DNA of 13,477 bases from Deltaproteobacteria bacterium (GTDB taxonomy: Bacteria > Desulfobacterota > DSM-4660 > Desulfatiglandales > B25-G16). Where the stretch lies: contig JAFDDS010000003.1 in assembly GCA_019310745.1 (NCBI GenBank), positions 1 to 13,477 of the forward strand. Direction: 5' to 3'. Of the stretch, positions 6,665 to 13,477 are shown in pieces. Position 1 is the first letter of the stretch. Every line of letters begins with the position of its first letter. Under the pieces are notes generated by a model. It was not told where the DNA came from, ran no database searches, and saw nothing but the letters and a program-made list of their open reading frames with translations. The translations under genes and the position numbers were made by a program.

Positions 6665-6726
6665 TGAGTGCAGGTACAGTGGATCCGCTCGTTCATGAGC
6701 TTCGCATGTAAAGATCTTACAAGTAC

Positions 6727-7833
6727 CTATGCTTCCCGTCTTGCCCGCCAGAACAAGACAAATGTGGCAGCCCCCAAAACCATGTTCGGTATCCACATAG
6801 CTATAACAGGGTTTAATGTGCCTGTTTCTCCTAAGCTATCCGCTGCTGATAGCAGAATATAGTATACGACAAAAATCACAATACTCAGGGCAATCCCCCA
6901 CGATCTTCTTTGTGCCCTCATCATTAACCCAAGAGGGAAACCAATAAGGCCCAAAAGGAAACACGCAAAAGGAATGGAGAATTTCCGTTGCAATTCTATG
7001 GCCAAGATATTGTGTTGCACGGTTGTTTTTGTTACTTTCTTAAGTTGACTCCTGAGTTCAGAGATGGACATCTCCTTTCTACCTTTTTTCTGTGAAGAGA
7101 ATCTACTCATTATGTCTCCAAGCTCTATACGTAAGTCATAGGATGTAAATCGCAGTTTTTTAGATGAATCTAAATCCTTGCTTACCATAAAACTAGACCC
7201 ATCAGTTAGATGCAGATTGATGGACATTTTTTTTGGATCAGACATTATCCTCCCTTTTCTGGCAATAATAGTATTAGAAATGCTTGGATCCCTCTCATCA
7301 AATATAAAGACCCCTTCCATTGTGTGGTCATGCGCAGATATATGATTGGCATAGAGTACTATATTGGGGATGTTGTCATTGAATACACCCTGCTTGATTC
7401 CAATGCTTGTATTCGATTGGGCTATCTCAAAGAGGAGCCTTGCCATAGAATGATTGCCAATAGGAAAGAGATAGATTGCTATAAAGGAGGCTAAAACATA
7501 GCTGATAATAGAAAAGGTGACTACTGGAGGAAGTATCTGATAGAGACTGATTCCTGATGACTTTAAGGCAAGCATTTCATTGTCCTCATTAAGCCTTGAG
7601 AATGCAATAAGAGAGGCCAAAAGAGTGGCCATGGGTAACGTAAAAAAAAGAACATAGGGAATAGTATACGCGATTATGAGCAGAACTTGCGAAATGTCTG
7701 TTCCATGATTCACCATCCATTCGGTTAGTTTTAATACTCTGCCCGCAAGCACAATAAAGGTAAACAAAATAAGGCCGGTTATAAAAGTGGGAACCATCTC
7801 CTTAAAGATATATATATTGATAATCTTTTTCAT
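6727..7833 (-). CDS. lptF: LptF/LptG-family lipopolysaccharide export permease (YjgP/YjgQ)
   Basis: A 368-residue inner-membrane protein. Predicted membrane segments lie at about 14-32, 48-78, 101-123, 285-306, 311-330 and 343-362; between the third and fourth is a periplasmic beta-rich domain (about 140-250). This is the arrangement of LptF and LptG, the permease subunits that pass LPS to the LptC/LptA bridge using LptB ATPase. Family signs are the N-terminal YIFKEMVPTFITGL, the LNEDNEMLALKSSGIS coupling loop (81-96) that should face LptB, and the ELQRKFSIPFACFLLGLIGFPLG segment. LptF rather than LptG is favoured by overall feel only; the symbol is less certain than the family. No partner permease gene follows downstream, where the ACT gene converges. 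The ribosome-binding site is weak, but a very good sigma-70 promoter lies 50-75 bases upstream. Confidence 0.88.
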   Translation of the reverse strand: MKKIINIYIFKEMVPTFITGLILFTFIVLAGRVLKLTEWMVNHGTDISQVLLIIAYTIPYVLFFTLPMATLLASLIAFSRLNEDNEMLALKSSGISLYQILPPVVTFSIISYVLASFIAIYLFPIGNHSMARLLFEIAQSNTSIGIKQGVFNDNIPNIVLYANHISAHDHTMEGVFIFDERDPSISNTIIARKGRIMSDPKKMSINLHLTDGSSFMVSKDLDSSKKLRFTSYDLRIELGDIMSRFSSQKKGRKEMSISELRSQLKKVTKTTVQHNILAIELQRKFSIPFACFLLGLIGFPLGLMMRAQRRSWGIALSIVIFVVYYILLSAADSLGETGTLNPVIAMWIPNMVLGAATFVLFWRARREA

Positions 7834-7881
7834 GGGTTTCTTGGGTGAGCAACTCTTATTTTGGACCTAATCAACCATATT

Positions 7882-7910
7882 ATTATATCGTTAAAAAAAT
7901 ATTTGGTCAA
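7882..7910 (-). promoter_or_regulatory. sigma-70-type promoter for the lptF-type gene
   Basis: Read on the minus strand, TTGACC (7910-7905) and a perfect TATAAT (7887-7882) are separated by exactly 17 bases, five of six plus six of six consensus matches. The start point would fall near 7875, giving a leader of about 42 bases before the ATG ending at 7833. Confidence 0.7.
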
Positions 7911-7911
7911 T

Positions 7912-7935
7912 GCTCAACTCCGGGCTCAACTCCGG
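7912..7935. repeat. 12-base tandem duplication
   Basis: The unit GCTCAACTCCGG occurs twice in direct succession (7912-7923 and 7924-7935), immediately upstream of the -35 box of the lptF promoter. Its purpose is unknown; it could be slippage or an activator-site duplication. Confidence 0.8.
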
Positions 7936-8366
7936 GCACTCCCCTGCAAACAAATGCAATGAAGTTTCAAGCGCAATTGGAACTAATCTCGATGTCCGGC
8001 TTAACAAAGTTTAATGCCTATTCATCGGGATTCATCACGGCATCAGGATAACGGGCAGATCATTTTCAGAAAGCCTTAAGCCAGGCCTGCAAATTATTTT
8101 TTTTTACGAATTTTCTAAATCTTCAGGCCAGGAAAACGTTGGAAATTAGTCCTGAACAAACAGTTCCTTAAAGGGGGTTTGCAAACAGAATGTGCAGCTC
8201 AATGGCTAAGCCACATTGCACTTCTGGCCTTTAAAAACGGACAAAAATTTAATTTTTTATATTTTTAGGTATAAAAATGCTAAAACTGGCAACATTGAAG
8301 TTGACTTAATAGAAGAAAAATGGTGTACTTGAGTAAATTTATTTGTAGATTAAAATTAACTACGCA

Positions 8367-8415
8367 GGTTCAAAGTTCCCCGATAAATCGGGGTTCAATG
8401 TTTATTTGCTGAACC
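8367..8415. repeat. intergenic palindrome CCCCGAT-AA-ATCGGGG with outer GGTTCA/TGAACC arms
   Basis: A perfect 7-bp inverted repeat (8378-8384 and 8387-8393) with a two-base centre is flanked by GGTTCA (8367-8372) and TGAACC (8410-8415), also complementary. It looks like a dispersed intergenic palindromic element, since a related copy occurs about 100 bases on. The two-base centre means a real hairpin would have to open at least one base pair. Confidence 0.6.
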
Positions 8416-8477
8416 ATTAATCCTTAAATGCGGGTTTTTCATGAGCCGGTTGAGGAGGCTTGGCATGGACACTGGTT

Positions 8478-8520
8478 TCCCGATAAAATCGGGATTGAAC
8501 CCCTGAACTGTGAACCCCTG
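8478..8520. repeat. second palindrome TCCCGAT-AAA-ATCGGGA plus TGAACCCCTG direct repeat
   Basis: A perfect 7-bp inverted repeat (8478-8484 and 8488-8494) with an AAA loop is followed by two copies of TGAACCCCTG (8496-8505 and 8511-8520) spaced by AACTG. It shares core and flanking words with the element at 8367-8415 and so is probably the same repeat family. Confidence 0.6.
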
Positions 8521-8765
8521 GCTCAGGCCTGATTTCAAGAAGTTGGATTTAAGAGTGATACTTTTAAGCAGTCAGGAGTTGCTTGCCGTGATAACGGCCA
8601 TCGCGCCAGGGCGGGCTTGAACCTGAGAACCTGGGTAGTTACGAAGACCTTATATTTTCTCACTTATAACGTCTGGGAAAAAATGTTAATGTTAAAATTA
8701 TATTTATTGCCTTTTGGCGGACATTAACAAAGGATAAAATATAAAAGACGAAAGGAAGGTACAGA

Positions 8766-11756
8766 ATGTATATTGAGCCACAAAAAACCATCAATCAAGT
8801 TTCCAGGGCCATAGGAAAACATAAAAAACTTGCATTAAAAAATTTAAACTGGCTTCTCGAGCATATGCATCCGTATTTTTTCATCACCTTTGGGCCTGAA
8901 AAAGATGCCCTATTGCATCTAAGCATGAACCTGCAAACCCTGGGGGAAAACCATCAGGTTGTTTTAAGAGATACTGATGAAAAGCTTATTATAGCTACCA
9001 TAAATAAACCAGGCACCTTATTCAAGACCCTCGATTCTATAAAGGACAAAGAGATTATCTATTCAGAAATGATCCATTCCAACACTTTTCTGCCGGGCCA
9101 GGATGGCGAGCTTGAGCTGCAGAAATTCCATTTTCGAACTGATAAAGAAAAATCGGACTCAACACCAATGTTTCGAGGTAAGGGGCTTATCCGTAAAAAC
9201 CTTAAAGATCATTACCCCGACTTTAACTTTCAAGAATTTGACACGATTCTCCAGAGCTTCTTAGAGAACAATCGAGACTATGTTGCGCTCTCCCCCGCGC
9301 TCAGAGTTGCCAGGGCAATGTGGCTTTTCCAGTCCGCAATACTCCAGGGCGGTATCTTTCTGGATGTTGAGCCCACACAAAACGAAAAAGGCCAAGAAGA
9401 GACAAGGCTTGTTTTTTCAGTTATCAATCCGCTTTTTAAGGGATATCTGGGAAAGATCATTGAAATATTTTACCGGCTTAACATAGCCACCCAAAGAAAC
9501 TATATTTTAGAAATAAAAGACGCCGAGCAGCATGTAACCATTTTATCGGCATACATTACTACTCGTGATGGGAAACCTATCCATAAAGACATGCCAATCT
9601 TCTCCTCATTAAAATCCGAACTTTATAATACGAAGGTCATTAATATACATGACAGGACATACTATGAATTGGTTACCGGTAAAGTCTTAACAGGCCCAGA
9701 AGGCAGCCTTTTAAGCGCAATCACTACATTCGTTCACACCAACATGGCGCATAGCTCTCCCTATCGATTCGATTGGGACGAAACACAAGATGCCTTTTTT
9801 AGCCATCTCCAGTTCACCAGGGAAATACTGCAACTGTTTGATAGAAAATTCAATCCCGACCCTGAAAAACGTGTGGATAAAGAAATCCTTGAGAAGGAAT
9901 ACCAGAGATTACAGTCCATACTTGACGAATACAACACAGGCCATGTCATCTTGGATGAAACCAGGAGGATAATGTTCAGTGTTGCGCTTCTTTTTATTCG
10001 ATATACGCTTAAGACAAACTTTTTTGTTACATATAAAAAAGCCCTTTCCTTCAGGCTGGATCCCCGTTATATGGATCATTTACCTCAAGAAATCAGGACC
10101 AATTTGCCTTCTGATCTTCCCTTCCGAATAACATTCTTCTACCACCGCTTTGGATCCGGTTATCATTTCGGATTTTCAGACATTGCTCGAGGAGGATTTC
10201 GGACAGTCATCTCAAAAAACAAAGACGACTTTATTTCAACCATGAATACCATTTTCAAAGAAGCAATGGTTCTTGCCTACACCCAGCATCTGAAAAATAA
10301 GGATATCTATCAAGGAGGATCGAAACTGGCGATTGTCATGCGGGCCTTTGATTTGAGAGAGTACGACAGGGTCGTCAATCGCCTTTACAACCTTCAGAGG
10401 GGAATTATAAATGCCTTCCTCGACGTATTTGTTACTCGCGGCGGGAAACCTGTAGATCACAAGGTAGTCGACTACTATGGGGAAGACGAGCCTATCGAGC
10501 TGGGACCCGACGAAAACATGCACGATTCCATGATTGAATACATGGCAGAACGCGCCAAAAAACGGGGATACATTCTTGGGGGCGGCATTATCTCCAGCAA
10601 GAAAATCGGAATCAATCACAAGAAATACGGTGTCACCTCCCTTGGTGTACTGAAATTTGTAGAGCGGGCACTGAAAGAGTTCGGGATTGATGCCCGCTCA
10701 GATCCCTTCAGCGTGAAGCTCACGGGTGGGCCTGATGGGGATGTTGCAGGAAACGAGATAAAACTGCTACTGGCCCAATGTCCATCGGTTCAAATCACTT
10801 CCATCACTGATGCTTCTGGGGTTATCTATGATCCGAGTGGTATCGAGAAGGAAGAACTTGGCAGACTGATTCATAAACACGATATAGATAAATTTACACC
10901 AGACCATCTCAACAAAGGCGGTTTTATCCTCTACTCTCGGGAGCAGAAGAGAGAAGGTTTGGTCGACCTCTTTAAAAGGGTTACAAGAGACCATGACGGC
11001 ATGAGGGAAGAGTGGGTATCATCAGATGAGTTTCATGCACAGTTTGAAAATCTCATATTTTCTCACTTTACCGATGTCTTTATACCGTGTGGAGGACGTC
11101 CCGAAACCATCCATATTGGTAATTGGGAAAAACTCTTTGACAGTAACCAGAATCCAACTGCCCGGGTAATAATAGAAGGAGCTAATTCATTTATTTCCCC
11201 AAGCGCCCGGGAAAAGATACAAAAAAAGGGCATTCCAATACTGAAGGATTCCTCGGCAAACAAATGTGGTGTAATTTGCTCCTCTTACGAGATCATTGGA
11301 GGGTTGTTAATGAAAGATGAGGAATTCCTGCAACATAAAGCCGAATATGTGAAGGATGTACTAAGAATCCTGGAGAAACGAGCAGTCGATGAATCTGGGC
11401 TGATCTTTCAACGGTATGCCCAATCTCAGGGCAATAAATTATATACTGACATTAGTAATGAAATCAGCCATGAAATCAATGAGTTGACAGATACCATTTA
11501 TAGCTACATCCTTGCGAATCCAGAAAAGTTCGAAAAACCTCCTTATGCCAAGATGCTTCTTCTTCATTTTCCCGCTTTTATTCGGGGGAGAAAAAAATTC
11601 AGAGATCGGATAAAGAACCTCCCCCATAAATACAGAGTGGCTATGGTTTCCACAGAAATTGCTACTCAAAGCATCTACCATGGTGGCTTTGAGGTGTCTT
11701 TTGAAGACAAAGTAGAACAATATGTAAAGAAAGTCAGTGGGGAAACCATACAATAA
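8766..11756 (+). CDS. large NAD-dependent glutamate dehydrogenase (about 1000 residues)
   Basis: A 996-residue protein, far longer than the 410-450-residue hexameric GDHs and closer in size to the fungal NAD-GDH (about 1000 residues) than to the 1600-residue L_180 class. The N-terminal 450 residues include an ACT-like stretch (IIATINKPGTLFKTLDSI, 75-92). The catalytic core has RITFFYHRFGSGYHFGF (454-470), SDIARGGFR (471-479), GGSK (517-520, probable glutamate-binding lysine loop), GPDEN (580-584), and TGGPDGDVAGNEI (653-665), the dinucleotide-binding turn. SANKCGVICSSYEIIGGLLM near 830-850 closes the domain. It interconverts glutamate with 2-oxoglutarate and ammonia in the cytoplasm, most likely catabolic and NAD-linked. 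AAGGAAGG at 8752-8759, 6 bases before the ATG, is a strong ribosome-binding site. It fits the amino-acid theme of the window but sits apart from the 1-6664 cluster. Confidence 0.88.
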   Translation: MYIEPQKTINQVSRAIGKHKKLALKNLNWLLEHMHPYFFITFGPEKDALLHLSMNLQTLGENHQVVLRDTDEKLIIATINKPGTLFKTLDSIKDKEIIYSEMIHSNTFLPGQDGELELQKFHFRTDKEKSDSTPMFRGKGLIRKNLKDHYPDFNFQEFDTILQSFLENNRDYVALSPALRVARAMWLFQSAILQGGIFLDVEPTQNEKGQEETRLVFSVINPLFKGYLGKIIEIFYRLNIATQRNYILEIKDAEQHVTILSAYITTRDGKPIHKDMPIFSSLKSELYNTKVINIHDRTYYELVTGKVLTGPEGSLLSAITTFVHTNMAHSSPYRFDWDETQDAFFSHLQFTREILQLFDRKFNPDPEKRVDKEILEKEYQRLQSILDEYNTGHVILDETRRIMFSVALLFIRYTLKTNFFVTYKKALSFRLDPRYMDHLPQEIRTNLPSDLPFRITFFYHRFGSGYHFGFSDIARGGFRTVISKNKDDFISTMNTIFKEAMVLAYTQHLKNKDIYQGGSKLAIVMRAFDLREYDRVVNRLYNLQRGIINAFLDVFVTRGGKPVDHKVVDYYGEDEPIELGPDENMHDSMIEYMAERAKKRGYILGGGIISSKKIGINHKKYGVTSLGVLKFVERALKEFGIDARSDPFSVKLTGGPDGDVAGNEIKLLLAQCPSVQITSITDASGVIYDPSGIEKEELGRLIHKHDIDKFTPDHLNKGGFILYSREQKREGLVDLFKRVTRDHDGMREEWVSSDEFHAQFENLIFSHFTDVFIPCGGRPETIHIGNWEKLFDSNQNPTARVIIEGANSFISPSAREKIQKKGIPILKDSSANKCGVICSSYEIIGGLLMKDEEFLQHKAEYVKDVLRILEKRAVDESGLIFQRYAQSQGNKLYTDISNEISHEINELTDTIYSYILANPEKFEKPPYAKMLLLHFPAFIRGRKKFRDRIKNLPHKYRVAMVSTEIATQSIYHGGFEVSFEDKVEQYVKKVSGETIQ

Positions 11757-11911
11757 TTCATATTCAGCCACGGAATTTAACAACCATGTCTTTTCCTGCC
11801 GTCTAGGTTATATCCGTATATAATGATACCGCGTTGGCCTATGACTCGGAAAGAGTGGTGGGAGCAAGGGCAATAAAAAAAGAGAAAAGAAATATATTTC
11901 ATTCCTCAATC

Positions 11912-11939
11912 TTGAATAAAAAATCTATCTGTGTATTAT
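11912..11939 (+). promoter_or_regulatory. probable guaA promoter
   Basis: TTGAAT (11912-11917) and TATTAT (11934-11939) are 16 bases apart, giving a start near 11946 and a leader of about 38 bases. A perfect TATAAT at 11819-11824, inside a TTATAT/ATATAA inverted repeat, has only a poor -35 and is a less likely second promoter. I see no purine-riboswitch consensus in the 227-base gap after the glutamate dehydrogenase gene. Confidence 0.42.
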
Positions 11940-11983
11940 AAAATCTTTTTCGAAACAATACTCCAAAGAATGAGGTTTAATGG

Positions 11984-13477
11984 ATGATCTTAATTATTGA
12001 CTTCGGCTCCCAATACAACCAGCTCATTGCCAGGAGGGTGAGAGAGCAACATGTTTATTGCCAGATAGAGCCTCCAGACATTGAATTGTCCAAAATCAGC
12101 TCCTTAGCGCCTGAAGGCATAATCCTCTCGGGAGGGCCGGCAAGTATATATGAAAAAAACAGTCCCAAAGTAGATCCACAGATCTTCAATCTCAATATTC
12201 CCATACTTGGTATATGCTATGGCATGCAGTATATGATAGGGAGCTTGGGTGGTAAGGTCGACAGTGCCCGAAGAAGAGAATATGGCCTTGCTGAGCTCCA
12301 TATAGGTGACCAAAAAGGTGTTTTTTATGGAACTAACATGGTAACCCCCTGTTGGATGAGTCATGGCGATTCTATTTCTTATCTGCCAGAGGGATTTAAG
12401 GTAACGGCCTCCACAGAAAATACCAAAATAGCTGCCGTTGAAAATAATCAATGCAAACTTTATGGCCTGCAATTCCACCCGGAAGTCATCCATACACCTG
12501 AGGGAAAGAAGATGCTAAAAAACTTTATCTTCAGGATATGTAACTGTAAAAAGACATGGACGATGAAATCCTTTATCAAAAAAACGACAGATGAGATAAA
12601 AGGAAAAGTTGGAGAAAAAAAGGTCATTCTGGGATTAAGTGGTGGTGTAGATTCCTCAGTTGCAGCTGCTCTTCTCAACAAGGCTATTGGTAAAAAGCTG
12701 ACCTGCATCTTTGTAGACAACGGCCTTTTAAGAAACAACGAAAGAGAAAGGGTTAAAGATTTATTCACGCAGCATTTTAGGGTAAATCTTAGATTCATCA
12801 ATGCCAGAAAAAGATTTCTGGAACCACTCAGAGGTGTGGTGGACCCTGAAAGGAAAAGGCGCATAATAGGCAAAACCTTCATTAGGGTATTTGAAGATGA
12901 AGCCTTAAAGATTAAGGGTGTTGACTTTCTCGCACAGGGGACCCTCTATCCAGACCTGATTGAATCCAGGTCTGCTTTTGGAGGTCCATCAGCAGTTATC
13001 AAATCCCATCATAATGTCGGAGGGCTTCCTAAAAAGATGCGCCTTACCCTTATTGAACCTCTCAAACATCTCTTCAAGGACGAGGTCAGGCTTTTAGGTA
13101 AAGAACTCGGACTGCCTGATGATATAATACTTCGCCATCCCTTTCCAGGTCCCGGGCTCGCAGTACGAATTATTGGAGAGGTAACGCCACAGCGTCTGTC
13201 TATTGTGCGGCAGGCAGATGATATTTTGATAACAGAAATTAAAAAAAGCAATCATTACAAAAAACTGTGGCAATCATTTGCCATACTTTTACCTCTAAAA
13301 AGTGTTGGGATTATGGGTGATAAACGGACCTATGAACATAGTGTTGTTATACGGGCTGTCACAAGCCTTGATGCTATGACTGCAGATTGGGCCAGGCTTC
13401 CCCATGCACTGCTGGGCAGGATTTCAAACCGGATTATCAATGAGGTCAGGGGTGTTAATAGGGTAACCTATGATATC
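11984..13477 (+). CDS. guaA: GMP synthase (glutamine-hydrolysing), 3' end outside window
   Basis: 498 residues are visible; the frame runs to the last base, and GuaA is normally 510-525 residues, so only the final dozen or so are missing (next expected is the C-terminal PPGTIEWE). The glutamine amidotransferase domain (1-190) starts MILIIDFGSQYNQLIARRVRE and carries the triad Cys78 in GICYGMQ plus His165 and Glu167 in FHPEV. The ATP-pyrophosphatase domain has the loop GLSGGVDSS (217-225). The C-terminal dimerization domain includes RHPFPGPGLAVRIIGE and SLDAMTADWARLP. It converts XMP, glutamine and ATP to GMP. The ATG at 11984 is chosen by the DFGSQY motif and by GAGG at 11972-11975, 8 bases upstream; another ATG at 11980 is out of frame. 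All key residues look normal. Confidence 0.96.
   Translation, partial: MILIIDFGSQYNQLIARRVREQHVYCQIEPPDIELSKISSLAPEGIILSGGPASIYEKNSPKVDPQIFNLNIPILGICYGMQYMIGSLGGKVDSARRREYGLAELHIGDQKGVFYGTNMVTPCWMSHGDSISYLPEGFKVTASTENTKIAAVENNQCKLYGLQFHPEVIHTPEGKKMLKNFIFRICNCKKTWTMKSFIKKTTDEIKGKVGEKKVILGLSGGVDSSVAAALLNKAIGKKLTCIFVDNGLLRNNERERVKDLFTQHFRVNLRFINARKRFLEPLRGVVDPERKRRIIGKTFIRVFEDEALKIKGVDFLAQGTLYPDLIESRSAFGGPSAVIKSHHNVGGLPKKMRLTLIEPLKHLFKDEVRLLGKELGLPDDIILRHPFPGPGLAVRIIGEVTPQRLSIVRQADDILITEIKKSNHYKKLWQSFAILLPLKSVGIMGDKRTYEHSVVIRAVTSLDAMTADWARLPHALLGRISNRIINEVRGVNRVTYDI

Larger units (their letters stand above)
7834..8765. other. 932-base gene-free spacer between divergent lptF and gdh genes
   Basis: I see no credible gene. 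A short open frame at 7845-8051 is low complexity and unlike any family I know. The region carries the lptF promoter (7882-7910), a 12-base tandem duplication, two CCCGAT/ATCGGG palindromes, a direct repeat of TGAACCCCTG, a nine-T run at 8097-8105 and a small hairpin GCCGT-GATA-ACGGC at 8585-8598. A weak plus-strand promoter-like pair TTGACT (8301-8306), 17 bases, TGTACT (8324-8329) is present. Directly before gdh, TTGGCG (8714-8719) and TAAAAT (8735-8740) have a suboptimal 15-base spacing. I could not recognise a known RNA family or riboswitch. Confidence 0.6.

Noticed and set aside
7845..8051. 68-codon plus-strand open frame in the spacer
   Set aside because: Low-complexity sequence partly made by the 12-base tandem repeat and overlapping the minus-strand lptF promoter; no clear ribosome-binding site or family resemblance.
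8073..8105. Possible intrinsic terminator ending in nine T residues
   Set aside because: Only a 4-bp stem (GCCT/AGGC) precedes the T-run, it is separated from it by a dozen bases, and no plus-strand gene ends nearby.
9761..11263. Minus-strand open frames inside the glutamate dehydrogenase gene
   Set aside because: Antisense shadows of a continuous conserved coding sequence, with no recognisable motifs.
11757..11983. Purine riboswitch upstream of guaA
   Set aside because: The AT-rich TTATAT/ATATAA inverted repeat superficially recalls one, but the conserved loop sequences of purine riboswitches are absent.
12104..12882. Overlapping minus-strand open frames inside guaA
   Set aside because: They lie opposite a strongly conserved GMP synthase sequence and show no family features.
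1..13477. CRISPR array, tRNA, rRNA or insertion sequence
   Set aside because: No regularly spaced repeats, tRNA-like cloverleaf, rRNA sequence or transposase motifs were found by reading both strands.

Overview
The window reads like part of an anaerobic or sulfate-reducing Desulfobacterota (former Deltaproteobacteria) genome of moderate to low GC content. This is inferred from three things: the roughly 1000-residue NAD-type glutamate dehydrogenase, the GuaA and LptF sequence style, and a gene-free spacer rich in CCCGAT/ATCGGG palindromes and TGAACCCC words. No 16S rRNA or other decisive marker is present, so the assignment is tentative.

Positions 1-6664 hold a run of plus-strand genes, nearly all for enzymes of amino-acid chemistry. 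They are: a 5'-truncated fold-type I PLP aminotransferase; a class I SAM methyltransferase starting 3 bases after it; a RimJ/RimL-type GNAT acetyltransferase; a fold-type II PLP enzyme (threonine dehydratase / serine racemase / hydroxyaspartate dehydratase type); an octopine/nopaline-type opine dehydrogenase; a compact single-domain asparaginase-like protein 13 bases downstream; a diaminopimelate-epimerase-fold protein with both catalytic cysteines replaced by serine; and a stand-alone ACT-domain protein. Spacings of 3, 13 and 23 bases define three tight pairs (aminotransferase-methyltransferase, opine dehydrogenase-asparaginase, DapF-like-ACT). Gaps of 100-260 bases between pairs suggest several transcription units in one functional neighbourhood.

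Positions 6727-7833 (minus strand) encode an LptF/LptG-family permease of the lipopolysaccharide export machine. It converges on the ACT gene and has a good sigma-70 promoter. No partner lptG follows it in this window. Positions 7834-8765 are a 932-base spacer without a credible gene, holding palindromic and short direct repeats.

Positions 8766-11756 encode the large NAD-dependent glutamate dehydrogenase with a strong Shine-Dalgarno sequence. From 11984 to the window end is guaA (GMP synthase), cut off about a dozen codons before its expected stop.

The most interesting part is 2444-6664. A PLP racemase/dehydratase, an opine dehydrogenase and a DapF-fold racemase homologue lie together, which recalls the logic of opine metallophore pathways (racemase plus opine dehydrogenase). 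However, the nicotianamine-synthase-like enzyme and any exporter are absent, and the DapF-like protein lacks the usual two-cysteine catalytic pair. This may be an undescribed opine or D-amino-acid pathway, or simply an amino-acid catabolism neighbourhood; the sequence alone does not decide.
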